Of a DNA stretch of 15,100 nt, positions 6,637-15,047 are shown in pieces. The notes under the pieces were generated by a model. It did no database searches. It was not told the origin of the DNA and saw nothing but the letters and a program-made list of their open reading frames with translations. The translations under genes and the position numbers were made by a program. The stretch's first letter is position 1. Every line of letters begins with the position of its first letter. Origin of the DNA: DATJYV01 sp035499415 (GTDB lineage Bacteria; Bacteroidota; Ignavibacteria; UBA10030). The stretch is from NCBI GenBank assembly GCA_035499415.1, contig DATJYV010000047.1, forward strand, positions 1-15,100. The letters are read 5' to 3'.

Positions 6637-7545
6637 ATGAAACGTCCCCCCATCCTGTTATTCTTTCCCGCCATTTTGCTCATCCTTCACACATCAATTG
6701 CACAAGAGCTCCGGTGCACTGTCACGGTGAATTTGGAAAGCATCTCGACCTCGCAGCGGGACTTGCTTCGGAACTTCAAGACCGATGTCGAACGATACTT
6801 GAACAACAACCGCTACACTTCCGAAGATCTCGAGGGAGAGCGTATTGATTGTTCCATGAGTGTTGTGTTCAAGCAGGCATCGGGCGAAAACCGCTACATC
6901 GCCCAGGTCTTCATCGGAAGCCTGCGGCCGGCCTACGTCAACAATGAGAAGCTGGACAAGGTCACTCCTGTTCTCAGGATATCCGACGAGGATTGGGAAT
7001 TCAACTACATCCCGAACCAGCGAATGATCCAGGACAACTTCAATTTCGACCCGTTCAGCCACTTCCTCGACTATTACGCATACCTGATCATCGGCTACGA
7101 CTTTGATACGTACAAGGAATTCTCCGGGTCTCAGTGCTTCCAGAAGGCGCTGAACATCTGCAACATGGGGAGCGCCGCGGGCTCGAAGGACTGGCAACAG
7201 ACGTCCGCGGGAACGTTCAGCCGATTCGGCCTTGCGACAGAACTGAACGACGTCAAATACAATTCGATTCGGCTTGCCTATTTCACATATCACTTTGACG
7301 GGATAGATATCGTGCAGACGGAACCCGTCCGGGCATATCAGAATCTCTTGAAGGCCATTAAAGCAGTCTCCGACATACGGCAGCGGGTCAGCCCGACCAG
7401 CCTCCTCGCCAAGCAATTCTTCGACGCAAAGTACAAGGAAATCGCCGAGACATTCCTCGGATATCCCGACCGCGCGATCTACGACCAGCTCGCATCGCTT
7501 GACCAGGAACACAGCCTGATCTACCAGGATTACAAGAAGAAGTAG
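6637..7545 (+). CDS. DUF4835 family protein, PorD-like
   Basis: A 302-residue exported protein and the only plus-strand gene here. The signal peptide (MKRPPILLFFPAILLILHTS) leads into QELRCTVTVN, the usual mature start of DUF4835 proteins. The conserved core continues with a Cys pair (RC near residue 27 and DC near 71), a DPFSHFLDYYAYLIIGYDFD block at about residues 146-165, and a C-terminal segment ending IYQDYKKK. Length is normal. Some databases name members of this family PorD and associate them with the type IX secretion system; the biochemical role is not established. There is no Shine-Dalgarno sequence in front of the ATG, unlike several neighbours. It faces the PorV/PorQ-like gene across a short divergent promoter region and converges on the cyclophilin gene with 10 bases between stops. 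Confidence 0.87.
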   Translation: MKRPPILLFFPAILLILHTSIAQELRCTVTVNLESISTSQRDLLRNFKTDVERYLNNNRYTSEDLEGERIDCSMSVVFKQASGENRYIAQVFIGSLRPAYVNNEKLDKVTPVLRISDEDWEFNYIPNQRMIQDNFNFDPFSHFLDYYAYLIIGYDFDTYKEFSGSQCFQKALNICNMGSAAGSKDWQQTSAGTFSRFGLATELNDVKYNSIRLAYFTYHFDGIDIVQTEPVRAYQNLLKAIKAVSDIRQRVSPTSLLAKQFFDAKYKEIAETFLGYPDRAIYDQLASLDQEHSLIYQDYKKK

Positions 7546-7546
7546 G

Positions 7547-7563
7547 GGAAGGGGTTTACTTCC
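7547..7563. terminator. Short dyad between convergent stops, possible bidirectional terminator
   Basis: GGAAG (7547-7551) and CTTCC (7559-7563) flank a 7-base loop spanning the 10-base gap between the two convergent genes. The stem is only 5 bp and lacks T-runs, so this is weak. Confidence 0.2.
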
Positions 7564-9685
7564 GGGGGAGGATGGAGATGATGATGTCGCCCGGCTGGAT
7601 TCGGTCCACGACATCCATTCCTGAGACTACACCGCCAAAGACTGTGTAGCGTCCGTCGAGATGGGGAGTTGCCTGATGGGTGACGAAGAACTGTGAGCCC
7701 TCAGTATCCTTGCCTGCACTTGCCAAACCACACGACCCACGCTCGAAGTTTCTGAGAGAAAACTCCGACCGAATGGCATAACCGGCTCCTCCCCAGCCGT
7801 CGCCGCGCGGGTCACCCCCCTGGATTACAAAGTTCGGAACCACGCGATGAAATGTCAAGCCGTCGTAGAACTTTTTTTTCACCAGTTTCAGAAAACTCAG
7901 GACGGTGAAAGGAGCGTCGTCCGGATACAGTTCGACGACAAAATTCCCTTTCGTTGTGTGCACCGTGACCCTGTTGTGTGACCGGGCTCTTTCGAGTTCA
8001 TCCCAATCATAGTCGACATACGCCGGAATCGTTGACGGCCGAAGGCGATCCGTGTAGCTTTTGCCCGTAATCCTGAAAAGTGAGGCAGCCGCTTCGCTTG
8101 CAACGGTGCGGTCTGAATCGTCGAGGGAACGAGTGAGGAGTGGAATCACTTCAGGCGCGCCGATCTTTCCGAACGCCGAGAGGATCGCCTGTTTCGCCTC
8201 CACGTCGGCAGGCCCTGCGCATGCACGACAGGCACCTCGCAGAGTGTCGATGGCCCTGCGGTCGAGCGCATATTGGCGAAGAAGCGTGAACACCGAAGAA
8301 TCGCCGAGAGCGTTCGCAACCACCGTTGTGATCCCCGGATCCCGGCGATGCAGCGACAGCTCCGCTTGATTTTCGATTGTCTGCGCTATCGCATGAGAAG
8401 AAGAGGTATCGTTTTTCCCGATGTAGGCTCCCTCTCCCCCGACAGCTCTCCGCAGAAAATCCCATCCGGCCATGCTCACGCGGATGGTGTCGTCGGTCAA
8501 CGAGGCGAGCACAAATGCCAGATTTTCCTTTGTCGGCTGGAGACTCAAGGCCTCGAGGAACTTCGCGCGGATTCTCGCAGAACACGTGCCTCGGCAAAAG
8601 TCCGCGGCAGAGGCAGGTGAAAGAGGGAAATGCCGGGCAAGGGCGACCAAGGATTCACCCCGCACGGGCTCGGGCACGCCTTCCCCTGTCGCCAGTGCAT
8701 GTAACTTCGCGCGAAGGGCAACGCGGCCGGAGTAGTCGGCAAGCACATCGGTCGGGAGATTCGAGAGGACGTCGAGTGTCGAAACCTTCACATGCTCGTT
8801 GGGATCATCCAGGTACAGAATTAAATCTTTCAGGACATCGGCATCGCCGACGGCCGTTGCGCCCAGCGCTCGCACAAGCTGTACGTTGACACGCCAATTT
8901 CCGCCGGTCCGCTCATGGCGGGCGAAGGACTGAAGGAGGTCCCTTGCATCCCCCGTCCGGACCCGACCCAGCAAGGTTGCCAGGTTCACCCGGACATCCG
9001 CACTTCCATCCTTCACAAGGCGCCGGAGCAACTCTCGCCGCTTCGAGACTTCGACGTCGATGATACCCCGGGGCGAAGCCCGCCAAAGCGCGTAGAGGGC
9101 CGCCGCGCGAACAGCGGGACTCGAGTCCTTCAGAAGGTCGAAGCAAAACCAGACGGAGCGCTCGTTCCCGATGCCTCGCATGGCAAAACGGGCAATCGCA
9201 ATGCCGAGCGCGGGACGTACCCGAAACGGAATTCGGTCGGCAGACTGACATAATGAGTCCAGGGCTCCTTCATTCCCTGTCTTTCCCAATGCCTCGATGA
9301 TACGGACCTGCGCCTGCGGATCGGTCTCGGTTGCCAGCGCGTTCAATAATTCCCGAACACCGACGGGAGAGCCGATCTGTCCCAGTGCGAATGCCGCCGC
9401 AGAGCGTACGGCTGAATCCGGATCGCGGAGGAGCGGAATCACCGCAATCGATGTCGAGGTGTCCTGGATATTCGCCAATGCAATCGCGGCCCTGTAGCGC
9501 ACGGCCGGATCCGCCCCTTGAAGATAGCCAACCAGGCGTCCATCGCCGAGAGATCGTTGGTCCTGCAGGCGAAGAATCTCACGAACGTCGGGGCTGAGCA
9601 CCTGAGCGGAAAGGAAGGCAGAGAAAACAACTGCGAGGAATGACAACCGGCCCAATCGCCGCGCGAGAGCTGAATGGGCCGTCAT
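7556..9685 (-). CDS. Secreted HEAT-repeat protein with C-terminal cyclophilin-type peptidyl-prolyl isomerase
   Basis: A 709-residue fusion. A signal sequence (RLGRLSFLAVVFSAFLSA) precedes about 500 residues of helical HEAT/PBS-lyase-type repeats; good examples are DPAVRYRAAIALANI, DSAVRSAAAFALGQIG and SPAVRAAALYALWR. Residues ~573-709 form a cyclophilin domain with the catalytic segment FHRVVPNFVIQGGDP (Arg614, Phe619, Gln622), then GSQFFVTH and HLDGRYTVFG, so the isomerase should be active. It probably folds or scaffolds exported proteins in the periplasm, with the HEAT array as binding surface; the clients are unknown. The ATG lacks a clear ribosome binding site. It lies 46 bases after sdaAA on the same strand and may be the last gene of the tatD-sdaAB-sdaAA run. 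Confidence 0.92.
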   Translation of the reverse strand: MTAHSALARRLGRLSFLAVVFSAFLSAQVLSPDVREILRLQDQRSLGDGRLVGYLQGADPAVRYRAAIALANIQDTSTSIAVIPLLRDPDSAVRSAAAFALGQIGSPVGVRELLNALATETDPQAQVRIIEALGKTGNEGALDSLCQSADRIPFRVRPALGIAIARFAMRGIGNERSVWFCFDLLKDSSPAVRAAALYALWRASPRGIIDVEVSKRRELLRRLVKDGSADVRVNLATLLGRVRTGDARDLLQSFARHERTGGNWRVNVQLVRALGATAVGDADVLKDLILYLDDPNEHVKVSTLDVLSNLPTDVLADYSGRVALRAKLHALATGEGVPEPVRGESLVALARHFPLSPASAADFCRGTCSARIRAKFLEALSLQPTKENLAFVLASLTDDTIRVSMAGWDFLRRAVGGEGAYIGKNDTSSSHAIAQTIENQAELSLHRRDPGITTVVANALGDSSVFTLLRQYALDRRAIDTLRGACRACAGPADVEAKQAILSAFGKIGAPEVIPLLTRSLDDSDRTVASEAAASLFRITGKSYTDRLRPSTIPAYVDYDWDELERARSHNRVTVHTTKGNFVVELYPDDAPFTVLSFLKLVKKKFYDGLTFHRVVPNFVIQGGDPRGDGWGGAGYAIRSEFSLRNFERGSCGLASAGKDTEGSQFFVTHQATPHLDGRYTVFGGVVSGMDVVDRIQPGDIIISILPRK

Positions 9686-9731
9686 TTCGGGAGTCCGGTG
9701 ATGGAAATCTGATGACCGAAGATTCGTCAGT

Positions 9732-10604
9732 TCAATCCAGCGTTTTGAATACTTTCTTCTGTATCTCTCTCCCCGTCTTCGTATTCGCGAGTCCCCCTTG
9801 TCCCGATTCCTTCAGCCGGGGAGACATGAGGTCTCCGACCTCCTTCGTCGCAAAGATCACTTCGTCGGCCGGGATGAGACTCTTGATTCCCGCCAGGGCC
9901 ATTTGGGCGGAAACGAACGCGTTTGCAACCCCCACCGCGTTGCGCGTGGTGCACGGCTCCTCGACCAGCCCTCCGACAGGGTCGCAGACCAGGCCCATCG
10001 AGGCCTTGAGCGCGAAGCCGACCGCCTCGAGAATCTGGTCGTCCGTTCCGCCCAGGAGGTACACGATCGTTCCCGCCCCCATTGCCGCCGCGCTTCCGGT
10101 CTCTCCCATGCATCCGGCTTCCGATCCGGCGAAGGAGGAATTCCTTGCGAAGATCAGGCCGATGACCGCGGATACGAGGAGGCCGTCGAGAATTTTCTCG
10201 CGCGAAATCCGGTGTTCTTCCATCATCGTGACAAGCACGGCAGGCATGATCCCCGCGGAGCCGGCCGTGGGTGCCGCCGCGATCTTCCCCATGCACGCGT
10301 TCACTTCGCCGACGGCGATGGCTCGAGCGACTGCCTTCTTCAGCATCGGGCCGAGAGTTTCCACGGTCGCGTTATTGACCGCCTTCGCCCAGTTATTGAG
10401 CATCCCGCTCGGCGTGATCGTCATCTGCGTGAGGCCCTGTTCGACCGAATCCTCCATCACCAAAAGTATTTGTTTCAGCCCGGCGTAGACGGCATCGCGC
10501 GTGACGCCTTTGTTTCTCATCTCGTAGTCGAGCATTGCCGCCGCCATGTCCTTCTTCTCTCTCCTGCAATATTCGACGACATCCGACAAAAGGTTGAATT
10601 CCAT
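9732..10604 (-). CDS. sdaAA: L-serine ammonia-lyase, iron-sulfur-dependent, alpha subunit
   Basis: The catalytic subunit of the two-subunit [4Fe-4S] L-serine dehydratase, which converts L-serine to pyruvate and ammonia in the cytoplasm. It has 290 residues, the usual length. Cluster-binding cysteines are visible at Cys165 (SEAGCMGETGS), Cys207 (LVCDPVGG) and Cys218 (EEPCTTRN), and the AAAPTAGSAGIMPAV segment at about 109-123 is characteristic. The ATG is chosen because GGAGGACGC directly precedes it; a longer open frame reaching 10736 would overlap the beta-subunit gene and has an atypical Arg/Trp-rich extension. It follows sdaAB by 13 bases, so the subunits are co-produced. Confidence 0.96.
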   Translation of the reverse strand: MEFNLLSDVVEYCRREKKDMAAAMLDYEMRNKGVTRDAVYAGLKQILLVMEDSVEQGLTQMTITPSGMLNNWAKAVNNATVETLGPMLKKAVARAIAVGEVNACMGKIAAAPTAGSAGIMPAVLVTMMEEHRISREKILDGLLVSAVIGLIFARNSSFAGSEAGCMGETGSAAAMGAGTIVYLLGGTDDQILEAVGFALKASMGLVCDPVGGLVEEPCTTRNAVGVANAFVSAQMALAGIKSLIPADEVIFATKEVGDLMSPRLKESGQGGLANTKTGREIQKKVFKTLD

Positions 10605-10617
10605 GCGTCCTCCGCGT

Positions 10618-11313
10618 TTATTTCTCGTACCGGGAACTTCCCGCCAGCATCGGCTCCACCAGCCGGACAAAATGGACCCACGCGAGCGCCTGAATCTTCT
10701 CGATAACCTCGGCCGGGACTGCCACGTCCAGCTCAATGACCATATTCGCCTTCGTTTCCGTTCTCGAAACGAACATGTTCGCGATATTCACACCCTTTTC
10801 CGCAATCGCTCCGCTGATGTGCTGAATGCTTCCGGGAACATCATCCGCGATAATGACCAGGGTGTGCGTCTGCGCGTTGAAGTCCACGGTGAATCCTTCT
10901 ATTTCCTGAATCTTGACTCTCCCTCCGCCAAGCGATGCCCCGACTACTTCAACGGTGTGCCCCTTTTCCCCCCACAATTTCACGCGCGCCGTGTTCGAGT
11001 GAAAGCGAACGGCATCGCCCACAAATGAAAAATCCCACTCGAGGCGCTCCTGCTTCGCCTGCTCGAATGACTGCCGGATGCGCTCGTCGTCGGGGCCGTA
11101 TCCGAGAATCCCGCCGATGATTGCCCTGTCCGTCCCGTGTCCTTTGTGCGTCTTCGCAAAGGAGTTGTAAAGGGTGATGTGTGCCTTCACGGGAACATCG
11201 TCGAGAAGCTGTCGGGCAATGTATCCGATGCGACTCGCCCCGGCCGTGTGAGAGCTCGACGGACCGATCATGATCGGTCCCAGGATGTCAAAAAGTGACG
11301 GCTGCTCGGACAT
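10618..11313 (-). CDS. sdaAB: L-serine ammonia-lyase, iron-sulfur-dependent, beta subunit
   Basis: The second subunit of the iron-sulfur L-serine dehydratase, 231 residues. The N-terminal serine-dehydratase beta motif GPIMIGPSSSHTAGASRIG is at residues 12-30. A C-terminal ACT domain (about 148-222, core LVIIADDVPGSIQHISGAIA) probably senses an amino acid such as serine. The ATG lies 5 bases after the tatD stop, with the purine-rich AAGGAAGGG upstream; the frame extends to 11424 but only by overlapping tatD. Splitting the enzyme into two genes is common in Firmicutes and Bacteroidota, in contrast to the fused single-chain form in E. coli. Confidence 0.95.
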   Translation of the reverse strand: MSEQPSLFDILGPIMIGPSSSHTAGASRIGYIARQLLDDVPVKAHITLYNSFAKTHKGHGTDRAIIGGILGYGPDDERIRQSFEQAKQERLEWDFSFVGDAVRFHSNTARVKLWGEKGHTVEVVGASLGGGRVKIQEIEGFTVDFNAQTHTLVIIADDVPGSIQHISGAIAEKGVNIANMFVSRTETKANMVIELDVAVPAEVIEKIQALAWVHFVRLVEPMLAGSSRYEK

Positions 11314-11318
11314 GTCTT

Positions 11319-12143
11319 CTACCCTTCCTTGTGCATCATTCCCGCGACCGCCGACTCGATGCGAAACAACCTGCGGGCATTGGCCGACGTCAGCTCGGCC
11401 GCCGCTTCCGTCGTAAGGTCGCAAAGTTCCGCCATCTTGCGAATAATGTGAACAAGAAATCCCGGCTCGTTTCTCGACCCTCTCAACGGAACGGGGGCCA
11501 GATATGGCGTATCGGTCTCAGCGATCACATTCGCCAGCGAAAGCGCCCGGATCAGAGTCGTCGTCGGAGAATTTTTGAACGTCACCATCCCTCCGGCGGA
11601 AATGAGAAAACCCATCCTGAACAACTCTTCCGCCTCCGACGGCGTTCCGGTGAAGCAGTGGAAAACGCCCCGGAGCGACCCCGTTTCTCCGCCTTGCTCC
11701 CGGACCATGTCGATGGATTCGCGGATCGATTCCCGGGTGTGAACAACCACCGGCAGTTGTCGTGCCATCGCGAGTTCCAATTGCGTTCGGAAGACGCGCC
11801 GCTGGTCCGGGCGGGGTGAAAAGTCGTAGTGGAAATCAAGTCCGATCTCTCCGATCGCAACCACTTTGGGGTGATGGGAGAGCTCCTCGATTTTTCGGAG
11901 CGACCCGGCATCCGACTTCGACGCCTCGTGAGGATGGAAACCGACACAGGCAAAGACATCGTGATGTTTTTCCGACAGGGCCACGGCTTCCTCGCTCGTT
12001 TCGAGGTTCGTCCCCGGCACAACGATGGCAACGATGCCTGCCAGCCGGGCCCGGTCGAGAACTGCATCGACCTCTTCGCCGAAGTCCTCCCGGAACAAAT
12101 GCGCGTGCGAATCGATCAGCGTGGGGAGCGTTGCCATGACCAT
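11319..12143 (-). CDS. tatD: TatD family metal-dependent deoxyribonuclease
   Basis: A cytoplasmic TIM-barrel hydrolase of the TatD/YcfH group, 274 residues. All metal ligands expected for the family are present: the HxH pair His13/His15 in DSHAHL, Glu99 in GEIGLDFHYD, His135 in VVHTRES, His162 in FHCFTG and Asp211 in ETDTPYLAP. Family members act as 3'-5' DNA exonucleases or related hydrolases; the precise substrate here is unknown. Two in-frame ATGs are possible, at 12143 and 12137, and neither has a clear ribosome binding site; the 12206 start would overlap the receptor gene. It stands 5 bases before sdaAB, so they form one operon, though no functional link is known. Confidence 0.94.
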   Translation of the reverse strand: MVMATLPTLIDSHAHLFREDFGEEVDAVLDRARLAGIVAIVVPGTNLETSEEAVALSEKHHDVFACVGFHPHEASKSDAGSLRKIEELSHHPKVVAIGEIGLDFHYDFSPRPDQRRVFRTQLELAMARQLPVVVHTRESIRESIDMVREQGGETGSLRGVFHCFTGTPSEAEELFRMGFLISAGGMVTFKNSPTTTLIRALSLANVIAETDTPYLAPVPLRGSRNEPGFLVHIIRKMAELCDLTTEAAAELTSANARRLFRIESAVAGMMHKEG

Positions 12144-12173
12144 GAAAGTACGGGAAACTGACGCCTGATTCAA

Positions 12174-12198
12174 GGCGGAGGCGGTCGAGCACTCCGCC
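12174..12198 (-). terminator. Hairpin after the TonB-dependent receptor gene, possible terminator
   Basis: GGCGGAG and CTCCGCC form a perfect 7-bp GC-rich stem (12174-12180 with 12192-12198) with an 11-base loop, beginning 4 bases past the receptor stop. Only two T residues follow on the minus strand, so it is not a strong intrinsic terminator. Confidence 0.4.
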
Positions 12199-12202
12199 GA
12201 CG

Positions 12203-14398
12203 TCACAAAGTCGATTCGAGGGTCAGCATGAACGTTCGGGGGGGAGAGAGATTGCCGATCAGCTCAACGTAATGATAATTGAAGAGGTTGTTCACGTTGA
12301 AGCCGATGCGGAGAGGAAAACCTGTTGCCGCCGGCTCGAGTTCGACGCGGAGGTCTACGACGCGGATGGGTACGCGCTGGTCCCCCTGGACAATCGGCGC
12401 CAGCTGGACGAGGTTGTCGTCGATCGACTCGACCCGACTGATGAACCGCGCGTCGACCGACGCGGTGAACAACCCTTGCGTCATCACGAGTCCGACGTAA
12501 CAGAGTTCGCGCGGCCGATAACGGAGGATCGTATGTTGGCCCACATCTTCCGGGTCGACGTAGGTGTAGGAGAGGTTCGCTTCAAGAAGGCCCTTGACGG
12601 GCCGGGACTCCATACCCATCTCCCATCCCACAATTCGGGCGTGCGTGACGTTCGAGAATTGAATAACCAGAAGTTTCGGGTCGACGCCCGGCTCGATCAG
12701 GTTCACATAGTCGTTGCCGAATGCAGACCCGTCGAACGCCAGTCGGTCGCCGATGACCTGCTTCAATCCCACTTCGTACGATTTGCTTCGTTCGGGGAGC
12801 AGGTTCGGGTTGGGCACGATCTTCAGTTGTGTCCCCTCCGTGGCGGACGATGTAAATAGCTCGCTCATCGACGGAGCGCGAAAGCCCGTACCGGCCGAAC
12901 CGCGCAGCGTCGTCGTCGGGGACGGCGAGTAGGTGAGGCCGATCTTCGGGTTCGCCTGTGACGCCGTGAGGGAAGAGTCGGGGTATTGGATGTCGTACCG
13001 GATGCCGGCCGTAGCACGGAGCTCCGGCGTGAGAACGAGTTCATCCTGGAGATAGCCGGCAAAGCTCTTCGCTCCGTGTGTTCCAAAAATATTCGAGAGG
13101 ACGTAATCGACCTGAACTGTCGCCCCCGCCGTCAACAGCTCGTCCGGAGAAAGACGGTACGTCACCTGGAGTTCGCCGCCTCCGATGTGGGACGTCGAAA
13201 CATGGTTCACGCGCCCGGAGCTGTCGTCCCGCCAGAAATTTCCGTCGTACATCCCACGGATCGTGTAAAACAAATCGTCCGAAATGAATTCCCGGTACGA
13301 GGCGCTGAGACTCCCGCGCCTCGAGTCGACATTTCCGTTGAGCTGGGCATCCGCAGGCCGCGTCGCTTGTTCAAGGCTTTTCCACCAAAAAAAGTTTCCG
13401 TGGGAACGGAGAGCAAGGTTCGCGGTAACATCCAATCGCTGTACGGGTGAAAGAGAGATGGTCGTTTTACCGAAGAAGCCCCAGCGCTGGTACATGTTGT
13501 TTTGCAGATAGCTTTCATCGACCGAACGCGACGTGCTGAGGATGATGCCGACGTCGCCAAATCGCCGGGAAATCCCGAGGAAGCCCCCCGAGTTGAATCG
13601 AAGTCGCGGAGACCAATCCCATTCCGGGTTGCCGGACTTGTCGTAGACGCCCGAATACAACCGGACGCGCGTTTCGGGCTCCTCCGGAATTTCCCTCGTA
13701 ATCACATTGATCACGCCCCCCAGCGCGCTCGATCCGTAGAGTGCCGACCCCGCGCCTTTGATCACTTCCACCCTCTCCACCTGATACATCGGAATTGTCT
13801 CCCAGGTGATCTCGCCGGTATCTCCCGTGGTGTACGGCAGGCCGTCGAGAAGCACCAGCACGCGACTCCCCACGCCGCGGCTGTAGCCGGTCGAGCCGCG
13901 AATGTTCACCTGGTCCTGCGTCATGTTGACACCCGGGACGTACCGCAGCGCATCGTCCAGATTGACGGCGACACGGTCGCGCAACATGTCGGCATTTACG
14001 GTTGCGACGCTGACCGGGGCATCCTTTGCCGCCTGGTCGTGCCTGCTCGCTGTCACGATCACCTGCTCCGTCTCGACGGGCGCCGCCGTCAGCAGGATCG
14101 GCGTCATCGCGACACTGTCGGACGCAACACGGACGCCGCGAATTTCCTCGCGCCGGAAGCCGAGCATCGTGACGACGAGCGTGTAGTCGCCGGCGGGAAC
14201 TTTTTGGATTGCAAACTCACCCGAGGCGCCCGAGACGGTTCCGAGAAACGTTCCGGACAGATAGAGCGAGACGCCGGGAATCGGTTGACCGGTTTCCGCG
14301 TCAAAGACCTTCCCGACAATTGTGGCAGAGCGCTCCTGTGCCCGGACAATCGAGCTCAATGCCAGAGCGAAAACGCAATATCGGGCTATTCGCTTCAA
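12203..14398 (-). CDS. TonB-dependent receptor with N-terminal carboxypeptidase-regulatory-like domain
   Basis: An outer-membrane active transporter of 731 residues that takes up a ligand with energy from TonB-ExbBD. In order: signal peptide (MKRIARYCVFALALSSIVRA); a CarboxypepD_reg-like beta-sandwich at about 24-105 (GKVFDAETGQPIPGVSLYL); a probable TonB box near 109-119 (ETEQVIVTASR); a plug domain at about 120-237 with VNIRG, LLDGLPY, QVERVEVIKGAGSALYGSSA and GGVINVITRE; then a 22-strand barrel to the C-terminus. Domain order and length are complete. The start is TTG and overlaps the lipoprotein stop as TTGA, so translation is coupled. The ligand is not evident: the receptor resembles siderophore/vitamin-type receptors more than the very large SusC type, and no SusD gene is present. 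Confidence 0.95.
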   Translation of the reverse strand: MKRIARYCVFALALSSIVRAQERSATIVGKVFDAETGQPIPGVSLYLSGTFLGTVSGASGEFAIQKVPAGDYTLVVTMLGFRREEIRGVRVASDSVAMTPILLTAAPVETEQVIVTASRHDQAAKDAPVSVATVNADMLRDRVAVNLDDALRYVPGVNMTQDQVNIRGSTGYSRGVGSRVLVLLDGLPYTTGDTGEITWETIPMYQVERVEVIKGAGSALYGSSALGGVINVITREIPEEPETRVRLYSGVYDKSGNPEWDWSPRLRFNSGGFLGISRRFGDVGIILSTSRSVDESYLQNNMYQRWGFFGKTTISLSPVQRLDVTANLALRSHGNFFWWKSLEQATRPADAQLNGNVDSRRGSLSASYREFISDDLFYTIRGMYDGNFWRDDSSGRVNHVSTSHIGGGELQVTYRLSPDELLTAGATVQVDYVLSNIFGTHGAKSFAGYLQDELVLTPELRATAGIRYDIQYPDSSLTASQANPKIGLTYSPSPTTTLRGSAGTGFRAPSMSELFTSSATEGTQLKIVPNPNLLPERSKSYEVGLKQVIGDRLAFDGSAFGNDYVNLIEPGVDPKLLVIQFSNVTHARIVGWEMGMESRPVKGLLEANLSYTYVDPEDVGQHTILRYRPRELCYVGLVMTQGLFTASVDARFISRVESIDDNLVQLAPIVQGDQRVPIRVVDLRVELEPAATGFPLRIGFNVNNLFNYHYVELIGNLSPPRTFMLTLESTL

Positions 14399-14892
14399 AA
14401 CGGCTGCGGTGGAAGGGAGCGGAAATCGACATGCAGGTCGATGTTGCCGACGTATTCACCATCGTGGATTTCCAGAATCCTGGGGGATGACGGATGGAGA
14501 GAATCCGGGAGAAACGAAACGACATGAAAGCTGTGAATATTCAGAACCGTGTTGAATTGATGGAGGATGCCGATGTACTTGTACGTTCCGACCGGAACGT
14601 CGATGCGATACTCGACGGAGTCGACGTTGAACGGGAGACTTTGGCTGATGGCGGGATAGAGGAAAATTTGCGGCGGGGACGAAAGAATGCCCGAGAAGAC
14701 GGTCGTGGAATCGAGCGGATATATCTGGGACGCGAAGAGCCACACGCTCACAAGACTGTCCGCCGGCGGCCACGAGCCCGGGGCAAAATAGATCGTGCCG
14801 CCGAACCCCGGCTCAACCGGAATGACCGGTTCGAGCCCGCCGTTACAAGAAAACAGAAAGATGCAAGACAACGTGACGAGAAATCGCTTCAT
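14395..14892 (-). CDS. Small lipoprotein of unknown function, coupled to the TonB-dependent receptor
   Basis: A 165-residue protein with a lipoprotein signal: MKRFLVTLSCIFLFSC, with the acylated cysteine at Cys16, followed by a Pro/Gly-rich linker. The mature part (~150 residues) alternates hydrophobic and polar residues and has many Pro, Tyr and Ser, suggesting a beta-sandwich domain; no known family was recognised. The ATG at 14892 gives the complete lipoprotein signal; a longer frame to 14976 would start inside the inverted-repeat element and is rejected. There is no ribosome binding site. Its last bases overlap the receptor start by 4, so it is probably a dedicated accessory, for example a surface ligand-binding protein, but that is inferred only from the coupling. 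Confidence 0.8.
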   Translation of the reverse strand: MKRFLVTLSCIFLFSCNGGLEPVIPVEPGFGGTIYFAPGSWPPADSLVSVWLFASQIYPLDSTTVFSGILSSPPQIFLYPAISQSLPFNVDSVEYRIDVPVGTYKYIGILHQFNTVLNIHSFHVVSFLPDSLHPSSPRILEIHDGEYVGNIDLHVDFRSLPPQPF

Positions 14893-14989
14893 GGAAGAGG
14901 AGAATGGTACGGGATGCAGGACAGAAATGCAACGACACTCGTTTCCCAGTAGTGTCCTTAATTCAGCGGGCTCCAACGTATTAAGGAAG

Positions 14990-15020
14990 CGTCATGCTGA
15001 ACTCGTTTCAGCATCTGACG
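14990..15020. repeat. REP-like palindrome inside the inverted-repeat element
   Basis: CGTCA-TGCTGAA (14990-15001) pairs with TTCAGCA-(TC)-TGACG (15007-15020) across a 5-base loop, 12 pairs with a 2-base bulge. The core GTCATGCTGAA...TTCAGCAT resembles a short palindrome recalled as recurrent in Bacteroidota genomes; that resemblance was not searched. Confidence 0.7.
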
Positions 15021-15028
15021 TTCACAGA

Positions 15029-15047
15029 CCCCGAACCAAGTTCGGGG
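15029..15047. repeat. Second GC-rich palindrome inside the element
   Basis: CCCCGAAC (15029-15036) pairs perfectly with GTTCGGGG (15040-15047) around the loop CAA. It is followed by TGACG, the same pentamer that closes the neighbouring palindrome at 15016-15020, so the two hairpins look like related modules. Confidence 0.7.

Noticed and set aside
6694..7614. Minus-strand open frame of 306 codons opposite the DUF4835 gene
   Set aside because: The plus-strand frame has a signal peptide and the DUF4835 motifs, plus a good promoter; the antisense frame has neither and overlaps the end of the cyclophilin gene.
9640..10488. Plus-strand open frame of 282 codons opposite sdaAA
   Set aside because: It lies wholly over a well-supported sdaAA (and the start of the cyclophilin gene), shows no family signature and has low-complexity Ser/Pro/Ala composition typical of antisense shadows in GC-rich DNA.
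10605..10736. N-terminal extension of sdaAA to 10736
   Set aside because: It overlaps the sdaAB C-terminus, is Arg/Trp-rich and lies before a GGAGG ribosome site that marks the true start at 10604.
14893..14976. N-terminal extension of the lipoprotein to 14976
   Set aside because: It would begin inside the inverted-repeat element and place a hydrophilic stretch before a complete lipoprotein signal peptide.
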